Shown one piece after another: positions 15,965 to 25,399 of a stretch of DNA of 64,000 nt (the first letter of the stretch is position 1; every line of letters begins with the position of its first letter). The DNA comes from an uncultured Clostridia bacterium (GTDB lineage Bacteria; Bacillota; Clostridia; Oscillospirales; Ruminococcaceae). Below the pieces are notes generated by a model, which was given only the letters and a program-made list of their open reading frames with translations, searched no databases and was not told where the DNA came from. The translations under genes and the position numbers were made by a program. The stretch covers positions 1 to 64,000 of the forward strand of contig CANDEV010000011.1 of the NCBI GenBank assembly GCA_947383835.1, read 5' to 3'.

Positions 15965-16642
15965 ATGCTTGACAGGCTTAACGACGGTCACGTAAATATT
16001 GCCGCGTATGTTAACGACGATAATTTTAAAGAATTTATTTCGGACACTCTTGAAGCACGTCCCGACGTTACGGACTATGCCGTCGGCGACGCATTTTGCG
16101 AGCCTTTTTCATTTGAGTACAGCGTGGGCGAAGTTTCCCAGCTTGCGGTGATTTTGAAAAAGGAGGACGCTCTTTCCCGAAATACGGGAAGATTTGAAAT
16201 TACCGAGGACAGCGACATCAAAAGCGGTATCTATCTCTCCATGCTTTACGGTACGGGAAATAATTACGCGGTGGGCGATACGATCAAAGTAACCTTTTGG
16301 GGCGAAGAGTTTGAGTACACAGTGTGCGGCTTTTTCAATAGCGCAATGATAGGCAAATGCGGAATGCTGTCGCTTTTGTTTACTGAGGATAAATTTGAGG
16401 AATTTTCAAAAAATGCAGCCGCGCTGAAGTCCATGTACGTTTCCGTGAGGATATGCGCGGGGATTTTAAGTGCAATGGCGTTTCTTGTTCTGCTTATCGG
16501 GGCGGTGGTAATTGCCTCGAATATCGCGAATTATATTCAGGAAAATATGCAGAATTTGAACGCGCTTAAAGCTGTGGAGTACACAAGCGGTCAGATAATA
16601 TCCATCTATTATAGAGAAAAATATATTGTAATATGTCCATAG
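15965..16642 (+). pseudogene. Fragment of an FtsX-family ABC transporter permease
   Basis: The frame gives 225 residues. They resemble the extracytoplasmic domain of a MacB/FtsX-type permease (FEITEDSDIKSGIYLSMLYG, VGDTIKVTFWGEEFEYTVCGF). These are followed by one membrane segment and the cytoplasmic turn of the FtsX core (LNALKAVEYTSGQIISIYYREK). Full permeases of this group have about 750-850 residues with four or more membrane segments and a paired ATPase; the first segment, the C-terminal half and the ATPase are missing. The frame begins directly after a terminator with no ribosome binding site. I therefore call it a decayed remnant. Confidence 0.75.
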
Positions 16643-16689
16643 AATAAAACGGATAGGAAACTCAAATACGTATTCAGCCTTTAGTAAGA

Positions 16690-18063
16690 TTACCTTTTAC
16701 TTAATTCCGTCGTTGGCTCTGTGCGAAATATACGAAGCACCACAATGACCGCCGCAAATGCAAGGATCACCTCTGCGGTAAGCTGAGCGTAGGCAAGTCC
16801 GTACAGCGGAAAAAGATAATTAAGTATGAACAGCGCGGGGATTTCCAAAATAATTTTTCGGAGTATGGCAAATACCAGCGCTTTTTTTCCGAAGCCGCAG
16901 GCTTGGAAAACGCCCACTGCAAGGAAATCAGTGCTTAAAAACGGTATGCCCAAACAAAAGCCCCGCAGAAACCGCGTGCCGTAAGCAACCACCTCCGGGT
17001 CTTCCATAAACCATTCAGTAAGCGTTCCCGAAAAAATGTAGTAGCAAACTGTCACCGCTGTCAGAAAAACAAGCATTATTTTTGCGGTAAATATAACCGA
17101 CTGCTTCATGCGGTGGAAATTCCCGCTTGCGTAGTTGTAGCTCACCAGCGGCATTATCCCCTGAGAGAAGCCGAAGGCTATCTGCACCGGCAGCATATTT
17201 ACCTTTTGGACTATGCCCATTGCCGCCACCGCGCTTTTTCCGAAGTCCGCGGTAAAATTGTTCAGCACCGTCATTCCCGTAACATTCAAAAGGTTCTGCA
17301 CAGAGGCGGGGATACCCACAGCAAAAATGCCGAAAATTATCTTCCTGCCGAACCGCAGAGACCTTGGGTCAACGCAGACATAAGTCCTGCCACGCTTGAT
17401 AAATAGCAGCACAAAAAAATACAGACACGCCGCGCAGTTGGAAATAAATGTTGCAAGACCTGCGCCTGCCGCGCCCATGTTAAGTCCCCAAGGCAAAATA
17501 AATATCGGGTCGAGGATTATATTCAGTATGCACCCGCTCATTGTGCCTAGGCTTGCATGGAGCGAAGCCCCTTCGGAGCGCACCATGTAGGCAAGGACAA
17601 CGTTCAGTATGGCAGGAGCTGCGCCGAAGCTGACTGTCCATTTGAGGTACTCGGCGGTGGCGGAGGAGGTAACGCTGTCTGCCCCAAGTATGTTCAGCAG
17701 CGGGACTTTAAACGCAGTGTACAGCGCGGAGAACAATATCCCGCTGACAAGAGCGCAGTAAAATCCGAACACCGAGCTTTCCCTGACGGCGTCATAATCT
17801 TTTCTGCCCAGTCCCCTGCTCATCATGCTGGAGGAGCCTACGCCGAAAAGGTTGTTCACCGCATTGAAAGCCAAAAGCACGGGAGCGGCAAGCGTTACCG
17901 CCGCGCTTTGAACGGAGTCGTTCAGCATTCCCACAAAATATGTGTCCGCAAGATTATATATCACCATTACAAGCGAGCTTATGACCGTGGGCACGGAAAG
18001 GGTCATCACCGCCTTGGCGATCGGCGTCGTTTCAAAAAGCTGTATTTTCTCGGTATCTTCCAT
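16690..18063 (-). CDS. MATE family multidrug/sodium antiporter
   Basis: The start is ATG 18063 (MEDTEKIQLFETTPIAKAV), directly after GTGGAGGA; the upstream extension is not needed. The 457-residue protein has about twelve hydrophobic segments and the duplicated six-helix MATE layout. The N-lobe motifs are SVPTVISSLVMVIYNLADTYFVG and GVGSSSMMSRGLGRKD; the C-lobe equivalents are GIPASVQNLLNVTGMTVLNNF and PLVSYNYASGN. Family members export cationic drugs or metabolites using Na+ or H+ gradients. It is monocistronic, and the divergent cytidine deaminase gene shares the upstream region. Confidence 0.9.
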   Translation of the reverse strand: MEDTEKIQLFETTPIAKAVMTLSVPTVISSLVMVIYNLADTYFVGMLNDSVQSAAVTLAAPVLLAFNAVNNLFGVGSSSMMSRGLGRKDYDAVRESSVFGFYCALVSGILFSALYTAFKVPLLNILGADSVTSSATAEYLKWTVSFGAAPAILNVVLAYMVRSEGASLHASLGTMSGCILNIILDPIFILPWGLNMGAAGAGLATFISNCAACLYFFVLLFIKRGRTYVCVDPRSLRFGRKIIFGIFAVGIPASVQNLLNVTGMTVLNNFTADFGKSAVAAMGIVQKVNMLPVQIAFGFSQGIMPLVSYNYASGNFHRMKQSVIFTAKIMLVFLTAVTVCYYIFSGTLTEWFMEDPEVVAYGTRFLRGFCLGIPFLSTDFLAVGVFQACGFGKKALVFAILRKIILEIPALFILNYLFPLYGLAYAQLTAEVILAFAAVIVVLRIFRTEPTTELSKR

Positions 18064-18264
18064 AATTCCTCCACAATAAAGCAAAAAATGCTGCAAATCT
18101 TTCTCATATTATTACAATTATAGCACATTTTCAGCAGTATTTCAAGCGCGTAATCAGGCAAATGCAGTATAGGGTACAGGCAGAAATTCGGCACTTTTAC
18201 TATTGAAAAAAACGGGGAAATGTGCTATAATTTTTATATATGATCTTTTGAAAGGAAGCTTGCC

Positions 18265-18651
18265 ATGACCGACAAGGAATTGCTGGAAACCGCCGAAAAG
18301 GCTATGGAAAATGCCTACGTGCCATACTCAAATTTTAAAGTAGGTGCAGCTCTGCTCTGCGCTGACGGGACGGTCTTTACAGGCTGCAACATAGAAAACG
18401 CCAGCTACGGAGCTTCAAACTGCGCCGAGCGGACTGCCGTTTTCAAGGCTGTTTCGGAGGGGTACAGAGATTTTTCCGCAATAGCTATAGTTTCGTCGAA
18501 CGGCGGGGAAACTTTCCCCTGCGGCATTTGCAGGCAGGTATTGGCGGAATTTGCACCGAATATAAGGGTAATTCTCTTAAATAAAGAAAATATTCCCGTA
18601 TCTTACAAATTTCAGGAAATAATGCCATATATTTTCAGCCTGGATAACTGA
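18265..18651 (+). CDS. cdd: Cytidine deaminase
   Basis: This 128-residue enzyme deaminates cytidine and deoxycytidine to the uridines in pyrimidine salvage. The zinc site is clear: Cys53 and the proton-shuttle Glu55 in NCAERTAVF, with Cys86 and Cys89 in FPCGICRQVL. The substrate loop FKVGAALL and GCNIENASYG are also typical. Length and motifs fit the tetrameric small CDA group. AAAGGAAG precedes ATG 18265. Confidence 0.95.
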   Translation: MTDKELLETAEKAMENAYVPYSNFKVGAALLCADGTVFTGCNIENASYGASNCAERTAVFKAVSEGYRDFSAIAIVSSNGGETFPCGICRQVLAEFAPNIRVILLNKENIPVSYKFQEIMPYIFSLDN

Positions 18652-18741
18652 ATTGTAACTGTTCTGTAATTGACTTTGACCGAAAAATGTTATATAATTA
18701 CTTCATATCTAAAAAATACGTTTTCGGGAAAAGAGGTCAAT

Positions 18742-20295
18742 ATGAAAGCTAAAGCCAAATTCCGTTTTTTTTATGCTGCAATTGCCGCTGCTGTAATTTT
18801 TTCGTCGTGCCAAAAGGTATCCGAAACTGACGGTAACATAGGTTTTGTACAAATTGCTCCGAGTGAGACTGTTTTGCAGACTGCGGCGGACGTTCCCGAA
18901 AGCTCTTCGGCACTATCGGTCTCTGCTACAGCTTCTCAAACCGAAATTTCGGAAACCGTTTCAGCCGTGACAACACGGGAAACCGTTACAGAAACGGAGA
19001 CGGAAACGACAGTTACCGAAACGGCAGCTGTTTCCGAAGCGGAGATCACAAAGGTTACAATTCAATATGAAAGTCCCTCCGAGGCACTGACCCTGCCCCC
19101 AGAAACCACAACAGAGGCTGCGGAAACTACCGTTTGGGAGACCGCCGTTGCGGGAGTTTCCGATATAAACTTAAACGGCAGCAATACATACTCCGCTGTG
19201 AATTTTTCGGAACAAAAGGGCTTTTGGATAACCTATCTGGAATATATGTCCATACTGAAAAACAAGTCGGAAAGCTCCTTTAAAAAATCGGTGGAGACCT
19301 ATTTCGACAATATTTCGGCTTTAGGCTTCAACACAGTCTACGTACAAGTCCGCGCTTTCGGGGACGCTTACTATGATTCCTCGCTTTTCCCGTCGGGAGA
19401 ACAGTTTGACGGAACTATCGGTACTAAAAATTCCTTTGACGCGCTTCAGATCATGATAGACTGCGCCCACGCAAGGGGTCTTTCCCTCCATGCCTGGGTA
19501 AACCCCATGCGGCTGATGACGGCGGCGCAGATAAAAGATATTGATAATTCGTACCAAATAAAAAAATGGTACACCGATAAAAACGGTACATATATTGTGG
19601 AAACAGGCGGACGGCTTTACCTGAATCCGGCATACAGCGAGGTAACAAGCCTTATCGCCGACGGCATTGCCGAGATAGTCTCAAACTACGATGTGGACGG
19701 TATTCAGATAGACGATTATTTTTACCCCACCACTGCGGCAAGCTTTGACAAGTCTGCCTACTCCGCGTCGGGGACTGCTCTTTCTCTAAGCGACTGGCGT
19801 ATCTCCAACGTGAACAAAATGGTGAAAAAGCTTTACAGCGCTGTACACGGTGCAAACGACACCGTAATGTTCGGCATTTCCCCGCAGGGCAGTCTGGAAA
19901 ACAACTACGACGAGCTTTACGCCGACGTTAAAACATGGTGCTCGGAAAGCGGATACTGCGACTATATCCTGCCACAGGTCTATTTCGGATTTGAGAACGC
20001 GGCTCTGCCTTATGACAAGGTGATCTCGGAATGGAGCGGCATGGTAACGAACCGAAATGTGAAGCTTGTTATCGGTCTTGCGGCGTACAAGATAGGCGCG
20101 GCGGACAGCTATGCGGGTGCAAGCGGCAAAAACGAATGGCTGAACAACAGCGACATTATGGCGCGGCAGATAGCTTCCGCGCAGAGGCTTCCAAACTACG
20201 GCGGAGTGGCTTTATACCGTTACGAGTCTCTTTTCGTTCCGAGTAAGGACGTTGCCGCATATGTCAATAAAGAATTGGAAAACATAAAGAAATAA
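18742..20295 (+). CDS. Lipoprotein glycosyl-hydrolase-like protein (GHL10/DUF187, YngK type)
   Basis: The start is ATG 18742 (MKAKAKFRFFYAAIAAA) after AAGAGG; the earlier frame start at 18670 lacks a ribosome binding site. The 517-residue precursor ends its signal at the lipobox IFSSC. A Thr/Glu-rich linker runs to about residue 135. The GHL10 (pfam02638) TIM-barrel follows: YLEYMSILKNK, LGFNTVYVQVRAFGDAYYDS, HARGLSLHAWVNPMRL, YDVDGIQIDDYFYP and FGISPQGS. Family members are surface proteins related to glycoside hydrolases and are probably linked to peptidoglycan or polysaccharide turnover; the substrate is not established. It lies just upstream of another GHL protein. Confidence 0.85.
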   Translation: MKAKAKFRFFYAAIAAAVIFSSCQKVSETDGNIGFVQIAPSETVLQTAADVPESSSALSVSATASQTEISETVSAVTTRETVTETETETTVTETAAVSEAEITKVTIQYESPSEALTLPPETTTEAAETTVWETAVAGVSDINLNGSNTYSAVNFSEQKGFWITYLEYMSILKNKSESSFKKSVETYFDNISALGFNTVYVQVRAFGDAYYDSSLFPSGEQFDGTIGTKNSFDALQIMIDCAHARGLSLHAWVNPMRLMTAAQIKDIDNSYQIKKWYTDKNGTYIVETGGRLYLNPAYSEVTSLIADGIAEIVSNYDVDGIQIDDYFYPTTAASFDKSAYSASGTALSLSDWRISNVNKMVKKLYSAVHGANDTVMFGISPQGSLENNYDELYADVKTWCSESGYCDYILPQVYFGFENAALPYDKVISEWSGMVTNRNVKLVIGLAAYKIGAADSYAGASGKNEWLNNSDIMARQIASAQRLPNYGGVALYRYESLFVPSKDVAAYVNKELENIKK

Positions 20296-20383
20296 CCGTT
20301 TGCAGGGGCAGGAAAACCCGTCTCCTGCAAAAATTGTAAATAATTTAAAAATAACGCAGAACAAAAAGATTGGAGTGTGCAAA

Positions 20384-23300
20384 TTGAAAAATAAAGATAA
20401 ATATATAAAACGATTTGCAAGCCTTTTGACAGCGGCGGCAATGACATTTTCCTTTGGTGGACTTCTGCCCGTGTCTGCGGAAGAAGAACCGCCCGAAGTC
20501 ACGGTGATAGCTCCGCAGCCCGAAATAAATCGGGACGAGGAACTGCCAAGCTTTGAGGAACCCGAATTTACTCCCATGTACAGCTTTCCCTCTCAAATGA
20601 GAGGAGTTTATATCACCCCCGGAACGGACTACGGCGTCCCCCCTGAGGATGGTGAGCTTACCGAGGAGGAAATTGCCGAGAGCGTTGAAAAAATGCTTGA
20701 TACCGCCGAGCAGAACCGTCTCAATTCGGTAATAATCCGCACTGATAACGGCAAGGACGCTTTCTACAGCGCAGATACAAACGAGACCATAAACCGCAGT
20801 CTTATCGAATACGCCATTGAAGGCGCTCAGGAACGGGGCTTTTACGTATATCTGAATTTCGGTCTTGATTTTGTTCTGGAGCAGCTTGAGGAAATGGAGC
20901 TTCAGGCAAGGATAGACAGACTCGCCATAATAGTGCACAGCTTTACTGTGAAGTACCCTGTTGACGGAATTATTTTGGACGGCTACTATTCCTCAAAAAA
21001 TGACAGTACGCTCAGCGACTATGTAAAAAACGGCTCAGGGATCGGCTTTGAAAACTGGCTTCTGGACAACGGCGCGTATGTTTTCAGCCTTGCGGCGGAC
21101 GCTGTGCGGCGGACTAACAACACCGTCCCCGTGGGTATTTCCCTCAACGACGTGTGGGCAAACTACACAACCGAGGAAAACGGCTCGGAGACCGCCGTGA
21201 GATTTGAAGCCCTTACGGACGGCTACGCCGATACTTTAAAGTACATACAAAAGGGTTATGCGGACTTTATCATGCTGAAAGCCGAGGGATCTCTCACGGA
21301 CGACAAGCTGCCCTTTAATGAGATAGTAAGCTGGTGGAACGGTCACGCCGAGGAGGCGGATATCCCTCTGTACGTCCACCACATAAACGAGCAGATATGC
21401 ACCGACGCTGACGGCTGGGGTTCTCCCGACGAGCTTGTCAAACAGGTGATCGCTGCGGGGGAATACGGCAAATACGGCGGAAGCGCGTTCAACTCGCTTA
21501 AATCCCTTAACTCGGACGTTATGGAGTCCACAAGCGTCCTTATGAAGCATTACGACGACAATATCGACATTGAGGGACTGAACAGCGAGCTTGAAATGAC
21601 CCTGCCGAAAAAGACCACCTTCAAGACGGAAGAGCCTACGGTAATTTTTGCAGGTTCCTTCGACCCCAATTTTCCCGTTTATTATCAGGGTGAAGAGATC
21701 GTCCTCAATGAGGCGGGACGTTTCTATTTTACAGAGGACTTGGACGTTGGCGTGAACACCTTTAAATTCCAGAGCAAGGCAAAGGTTATCACCTACAAGA
21801 TCACAAGGACGGTAAACGTGCTGAAAAGCGTCTCGCCGACAGACGAGACAATGAGGGTCGAGGAGCAGTCCACCATTGCGCTTAGCGCGATAGCGTACAG
21901 AGGTTCGACCGTTACCGCAAAGGTAAACGGCAAGAGTATTTCCCTTAAAGAAGTGGAGGGACAGCTTGACGAGCTTGATCCTAACTCAAACTACACAAAA
22001 TATGTCGGCTACTACACCGCGCCGAACGGCAAGCGGGGCGAGGATATAGACCTTGGCAATATTGAATTTTACGGCACATATTCCACAAGGACAGGAGACT
22101 TCAACGAAAACCGTACAGGCGCGCACATTATCGTCAACTCTCTTGCGGAAGTCCTTAACGATTTCACGGGAAGCCTTTTGCGTGTCAATAATGACAACAC
22201 CATGACCTACAACTACAAGTCCACTACCACGAGTCCATCTCCCGACTGCACGCGGCTGCCTGCGGGTACGCTTGATTACATAACAAAAACCGTGACCTAC
22301 AGCGGCACGGATTATTACCTGACCAATTCGGGCAAGCGCATACGGACGAACGCTGTTACCGTTCTTGAAAACCAGCCGCTTGGCAGCAACCCCATTTCCG
22401 TTGCGGAGGCAGGCAAGGACGGCACGGACACGGTCATAAAGCTTAAGACTGCGGTTAAGATACCGTTCACCGTCAGCTACGGAAATCTTTCTTACAGCGA
22501 CGGAGACAACGGGTATTATTACACCTCGTCCTTTGATTCAAGCTCGATAACCGTTACATTTGATTATATCACAAGCGTTTCAAGCGGTGATATTTCTTTC
22601 CCCGACAGCGCGGTGTTTACAAGCGGCACCTGGAGCACCTCAAAATCGGGTGAGCTTACCAAAACGCACCTTACTCTGACGCTGCGGCAGGCGGGCATAT
22701 ATAACGGTATTACGGCAACCTATGACGGGAACGATAATCTTGTTCTGCGTTTCAACGGATACAGAAACAGCGTAAACGGCGCAACCATAGTTATCGACCC
22801 TGGACACGGTTACACAGGCAGGTCGGCATTCGACCCCGGAGCTATCGGTCACATCAAGGAGCAGACCGCTACCGAAGCAATTTCAAAATATGTGGAGCAG
22901 ATGCTTTTGGACGAGGGCGCGAACGTTATACGCCTGAAAACCGAAAGCGAGGTCTACCCCACCGAGACCCGCTCCGACACAGCGAGACAGTATAATCCCG
23001 ATATGTTTATAGCCATACACTGCAACTCGGCGGGACAGTCCGCTCACGGATCGGAAGCCCATTATTTCACACCTTTCTCCCAGCCGCTGGCGAGGTACAT
23101 TGCCGCCGAGCTTGGCAGCTATCTTTCTGAGCTGCACGGTTCGACAAGCGGCAACGACCGCGGTGCAAAGTACAATTATTTTTGGGTAACTCTTCAGCAG
23201 GATTTCCCCTCTGTGCTTATCGAAACGGCGTTTGTAACGAATTACACCGAGGCAATGGCTTTGGCGAATTCCTCCTCACAGCAGAAATTTGCCGCTGCTA

Positions 23301-23566
23301 TAGTAAAGGGAATAAAGCGTTATTTCGCACGTACGGACTATTCCTGCTACGGCGACGGCAGCGCGGTATGGACGAACACAAGCGGACTTCCGACAGAGAC
23401 TGTCCCCGTTACCGATACGGAGACCTCGGCGGAGGAATATCCTCCGGCCGAAACCCAGCTTCCCACCGATGTTGAGACAACCGACCCATGGGCGGAGACA
23501 AGCAGCACCGATTTGTACACCATGCCAGAAAATGATAATAATAATTTCTGGTTTGGGATAAGTTAA
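20384..23566 (+). CDS. Large secreted GHL-domain protein with C-terminal N-acetylmuramoyl-L-alanine amidase
   Basis: The likely start is TTG 20384 after GGAGTG, giving 1060 residues with a signal peptide cut near LLPVSAEEE. Residues about 65-400 form a GHL-type TIM-barrel (MRGVYITPGTDYG, LNSVIIRTDNGKDAFY, YPVDGIILDGYY, VGISLNDVWANY). The middle (about 410-790) is probably beta-rich repeats. An amidase_3 domain follows (about 800-985) with Zn ligands in VIDPGHG, HIKEQTATE and FIAIHCNS and a catalytic Glu in VLIETAFVTN. The tail is Thr/Glu-rich. It presumably remodels peptidoglycan at the surface. Pairing two carbohydrate-active folds with an amidase is notable. Confidence 0.85.
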   Translation: MKNKDKYIKRFASLLTAAAMTFSFGGLLPVSAEEEPPEVTVIAPQPEINRDEELPSFEEPEFTPMYSFPSQMRGVYITPGTDYGVPPEDGELTEEEIAESVEKMLDTAEQNRLNSVIIRTDNGKDAFYSADTNETINRSLIEYAIEGAQERGFYVYLNFGLDFVLEQLEEMELQARIDRLAIIVHSFTVKYPVDGIILDGYYSSKNDSTLSDYVKNGSGIGFENWLLDNGAYVFSLAADAVRRTNNTVPVGISLNDVWANYTTEENGSETAVRFEALTDGYADTLKYIQKGYADFIMLKAEGSLTDDKLPFNEIVSWWNGHAEEADIPLYVHHINEQICTDADGWGSPDELVKQVIAAGEYGKYGGSAFNSLKSLNSDVMESTSVLMKHYDDNIDIEGLNSELEMTLPKKTTFKTEEPTVIFAGSFDPNFPVYYQGEEIVLNEAGRFYFTEDLDVGVNTFKFQSKAKVITYKITRTVNVLKSVSPTDETMRVEEQSTIALSAIAYRGSTVTAKVNGKSISLKEVEGQLDELDPNSNYTKYVGYYTAPNGKRGEDIDLGNIEFYGTYSTRTGDFNENRTGAHIIVNSLAEVLNDFTGSLLRVNNDNTMTYNYKSTTTSPSPDCTRLPAGTLDYITKTVTYSGTDYYLTNSGKRIRTNAVTVLENQPLGSNPISVAEAGKDGTDTVIKLKTAVKIPFTVSYGNLSYSDGDNGYYYTSSFDSSSITVTFDYITSVSSGDISFPDSAVFTSGTWSTSKSGELTKTHLTLTLRQAGIYNGITATYDGNDNLVLRFNGYRNSVNGATIVIDPGHGYTGRSAFDPGAIGHIKEQTATEAISKYVEQMLLDEGANVIRLKTESEVYPTETRSDTARQYNPDMFIAIHCNSAGQSAHGSEAHYFTPFSQPLARYIAAELGSYLSELHGSTSGNDRGAKYNYFWVTLQQDFPSVLIETAFVTNYTEAMALANSSSQQKFAAAIVKGIKRYFARTDYSCYGDGSAVWTNTSGLPTETVPVTDTETSAEEYPPAETQLPTDVETTDPWAETSSTDLYTMPENDNNNFWFGIS

Positions 23567-23687
23567 AAAAGCAGGAGCTCAAAAGGCTGAACCTTTACCC
23601 TTATTGGCATACCTTGTCAATAAGGGTAAATGGCTCACATGGGTAACAATACTTTCGTATAGTTACCTGCCAAAGCTCCTGTTTTTT
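23565..23687. repeat. Two-hairpin element family C, copy 1, nested in a bidirectional terminator
   Basis: The outer stem AAAAAAGCAGGAGCT (23565-23579) pairs with AGCTCCTGTTTTTT (23674-23687). Inside are two hairpins: TTTACCCTTATTG with CAATAAGGGTAAA, and GGTAACAATAC with GTATAGTTACC. The outer stem ends in A6 on one side and T6 on the other, so it can terminate transcription of both the upstream amidase gene and the convergent GH43 gene. The core sequence recurs at 35999-36120 and 11123-11202. Confidence 0.8.
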
Positions 23688-25164
23688 ACTTGTATTCGCA
23701 TTTATATTCGGAAAACTCCGCCTTGCCGTGTACGGCATAAAGCCCCAGCATTACGCCTGTAAAGCAGCTGTCCACCTCGCAGGAAAGATATTTTGTATCG
23801 CCGCTGCCCAAATATTTTTCGTCATATCCGTCCTCACTGACAAAGAATTTGTAGGAATTATTGTCCCCTCTGACAATAATTCCGGCTTTTGGCGAACTTA
23901 GCGGCAGGACGTTCTGTACGTGCTTAACGCATCCGATATTAAGCTTCAGTACTGCTTCAAAGCCGTTATCACCGCTGCGGACGGCAATATCATAGTGAGA
24001 ATTTTCCGTCATATAAACCGTTGCCCCGCCCTCGGAATGACCCTCCACAGAGACATTGCAGGAAAGCTCAAAGCAGAAATCCTTTTGCCGCATTGCGATA
24101 AATGTCGGTGAATCGGTATCGTCAAGTGTAATATCCGTGCCGTGCAGCACAGCTTTATTTTCCGACAATTCATAGCTGCCGTCAACGGGCTTGCGGAGCT
24201 TGCACCAGTCAATACTCCAATCGGTATTTTCAAAGGTGTACTCGTTTTGCTGCACCTGCTCAAAATCGCCATTTATTTCGTAGCCTTCGTCGCAGGTACC
24301 GTCATGTCCCGCGGTGAACCAGCCGTCCGAATCAAATTGGACGGGTACCAGAAAAACCTCCCTGCCCAAATTGTGGAACGGCTGCCATATGCCTATTTGA
24401 CGGAAACCGAGGCAAAGAATGTGCCAATCGCCGTTTTTGTCCTGAATGAGGTCGCCGTGCCCTATACCTTGAATTATATAGGGAGCTTTATTGCGGTTGG
24501 TGAGAACGGGATTTTTTGCATAACCCTCAAATTTCCCCCAAACCGAATCTGCGCGGGCGTATGTGATCATATGCCCGTATTCCGTGCCGCCCTCCGCAGC
24601 CATAAGGTAGCAGCCTCCGCCGATTTTGTACATATGGGGACTTTCAAGATAACGTCCTCCCGAACCCTGCCAAATGGTTTTGCTTTTGGAAAGCTTCTCG
24701 CCTGTTTCAATATTTATCTCGCACTGCACCACCCCCGAAACGCCCTCGTCGTCCGCGCCGTTGCTTATGAAAAAAGTCCTGCCGTCTTCAAAATAGAGGG
24801 AGGGGTCGATACCGCCCTGCTCCACGAAGATCGGTTCAGACCACTCGCCGTAAATGTCATCGGTGTAAACATAAAAATTCTTGTGGAGGGTGTCGTTGGT
24901 AGTGACCATATAAAATCTTCCGTTATTATACCGAATGGTAGGCGCGAAAACTCCGCCCGACGCAGGGATTTTGTCCAGCATTACTTGGCTCTCACGGGTA
25001 AGCACATAACCTATCTGCTTCCAGTTCACAAGGTCTCCGCTTTCAAAAAGCGGTACGCCGGGGAAGTACTGAAAAGAGCTGCAAACCATATAATATCTAC
25101 CGTTTGCTTCACAAACGCTTGGGTCGGGATAAAAGCCTTTTACCACCGGGTTTTTGTAGAACAT
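23686..25164 (-). CDS. Glycoside hydrolase family 43 (xylosidase/arabinofuranosidase type)
   Basis: This 492-residue enzyme lacks a signal peptide and probably acts in the cytoplasm on imported oligosaccharides. The GH43 five-blade propeller occupies about residues 1-300, with the catalytic base Asp14 (FYPDPS), pKa modulator Asp120 (GGIDPS) and acid Glu174 (LESPH). A C-terminal beta-sandwich of about 190 residues follows, as in two-domain beta-xylosidases and arabinofuranosidases. Substrate specificity cannot be read. GAATTTTTATGTTC marks the start, with AAAGGAGA upstream. Two sugar-binding lipoprotein genes lie upstream on the same strand beyond a MITE-like element. Confidence 0.92.
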   Translation of the reverse strand: MFYKNPVVKGFYPDPSVCEANGRYYMVCSSFQYFPGVPLFESGDLVNWKQIGYVLTRESQVMLDKIPASGGVFAPTIRYNNGRFYMVTTNDTLHKNFYVYTDDIYGEWSEPIFVEQGGIDPSLYFEDGRTFFISNGADDEGVSGVVQCEINIETGEKLSKSKTIWQGSGGRYLESPHMYKIGGGCYLMAAEGGTEYGHMITYARADSVWGKFEGYAKNPVLTNRNKAPYIIQGIGHGDLIQDKNGDWHILCLGFRQIGIWQPFHNLGREVFLVPVQFDSDGWFTAGHDGTCDEGYEINGDFEQVQQNEYTFENTDWSIDWCKLRKPVDGSYELSENKAVLHGTDITLDDTDSPTFIAMRQKDFCFELSCNVSVEGHSEGGATVYMTENSHYDIAVRSGDNGFEAVLKLNIGCVKHVQNVLPLSSPKAGIIVRGDNNSYKFFVSEDGYDEKYLGSGDTKYLSCEVDSCFTGVMLGLYAVHGKAEFSEYKCEYK

Positions 25165-25192
25165 AAAAATTCTCCTTTTGTAAAATGTGTTT

Positions 25193-25380
25193 AGAACCTG
25201 CCTTCACAAGCTGCGTGTGCGGATTTTTGACAAGATTTTGCCGATGCCTTGGCAAACAGCCTGCAAAAATCCGTAAAAGCTTTAGCTTTTCGAATACGCG
25301 GGTATTTCAAGGATTTTTAACGCAGTCAGCGGCGAAAGATTGCCGAAAAGACGTGCGCGCAGCTTGTGAAGACAGGTTCT
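25193..25380. mobile_element. 188-bp MITE-like element with 23-bp terminal inverted repeats
   Basis: AGAACCTGCCTTCACAAGCT at the left end continues to position 25215 and is matched in inverted orientation at 25358-25380 (22 of 23 positions). The interior is an imperfect palindrome centred on TAAAAGCTTTAGCTTTT. It has no coding capacity, which fits a non-autonomous element, although no target-site duplication is obvious. It separates the GH43 gene from the binding-protein genes. Confidence 0.7.
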
Positions 25381-25399
25381 TCTTTATATTTTACAACAT

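Noticed and set aside
24142..25194. A 350-codon open frame on the plus strand across the GH43 gene
   Set aside because: It lies antisense to a gene with clear catalytic residues and family motifs. The frame has no ribosome binding site and reads as the complement of GH43 codons.
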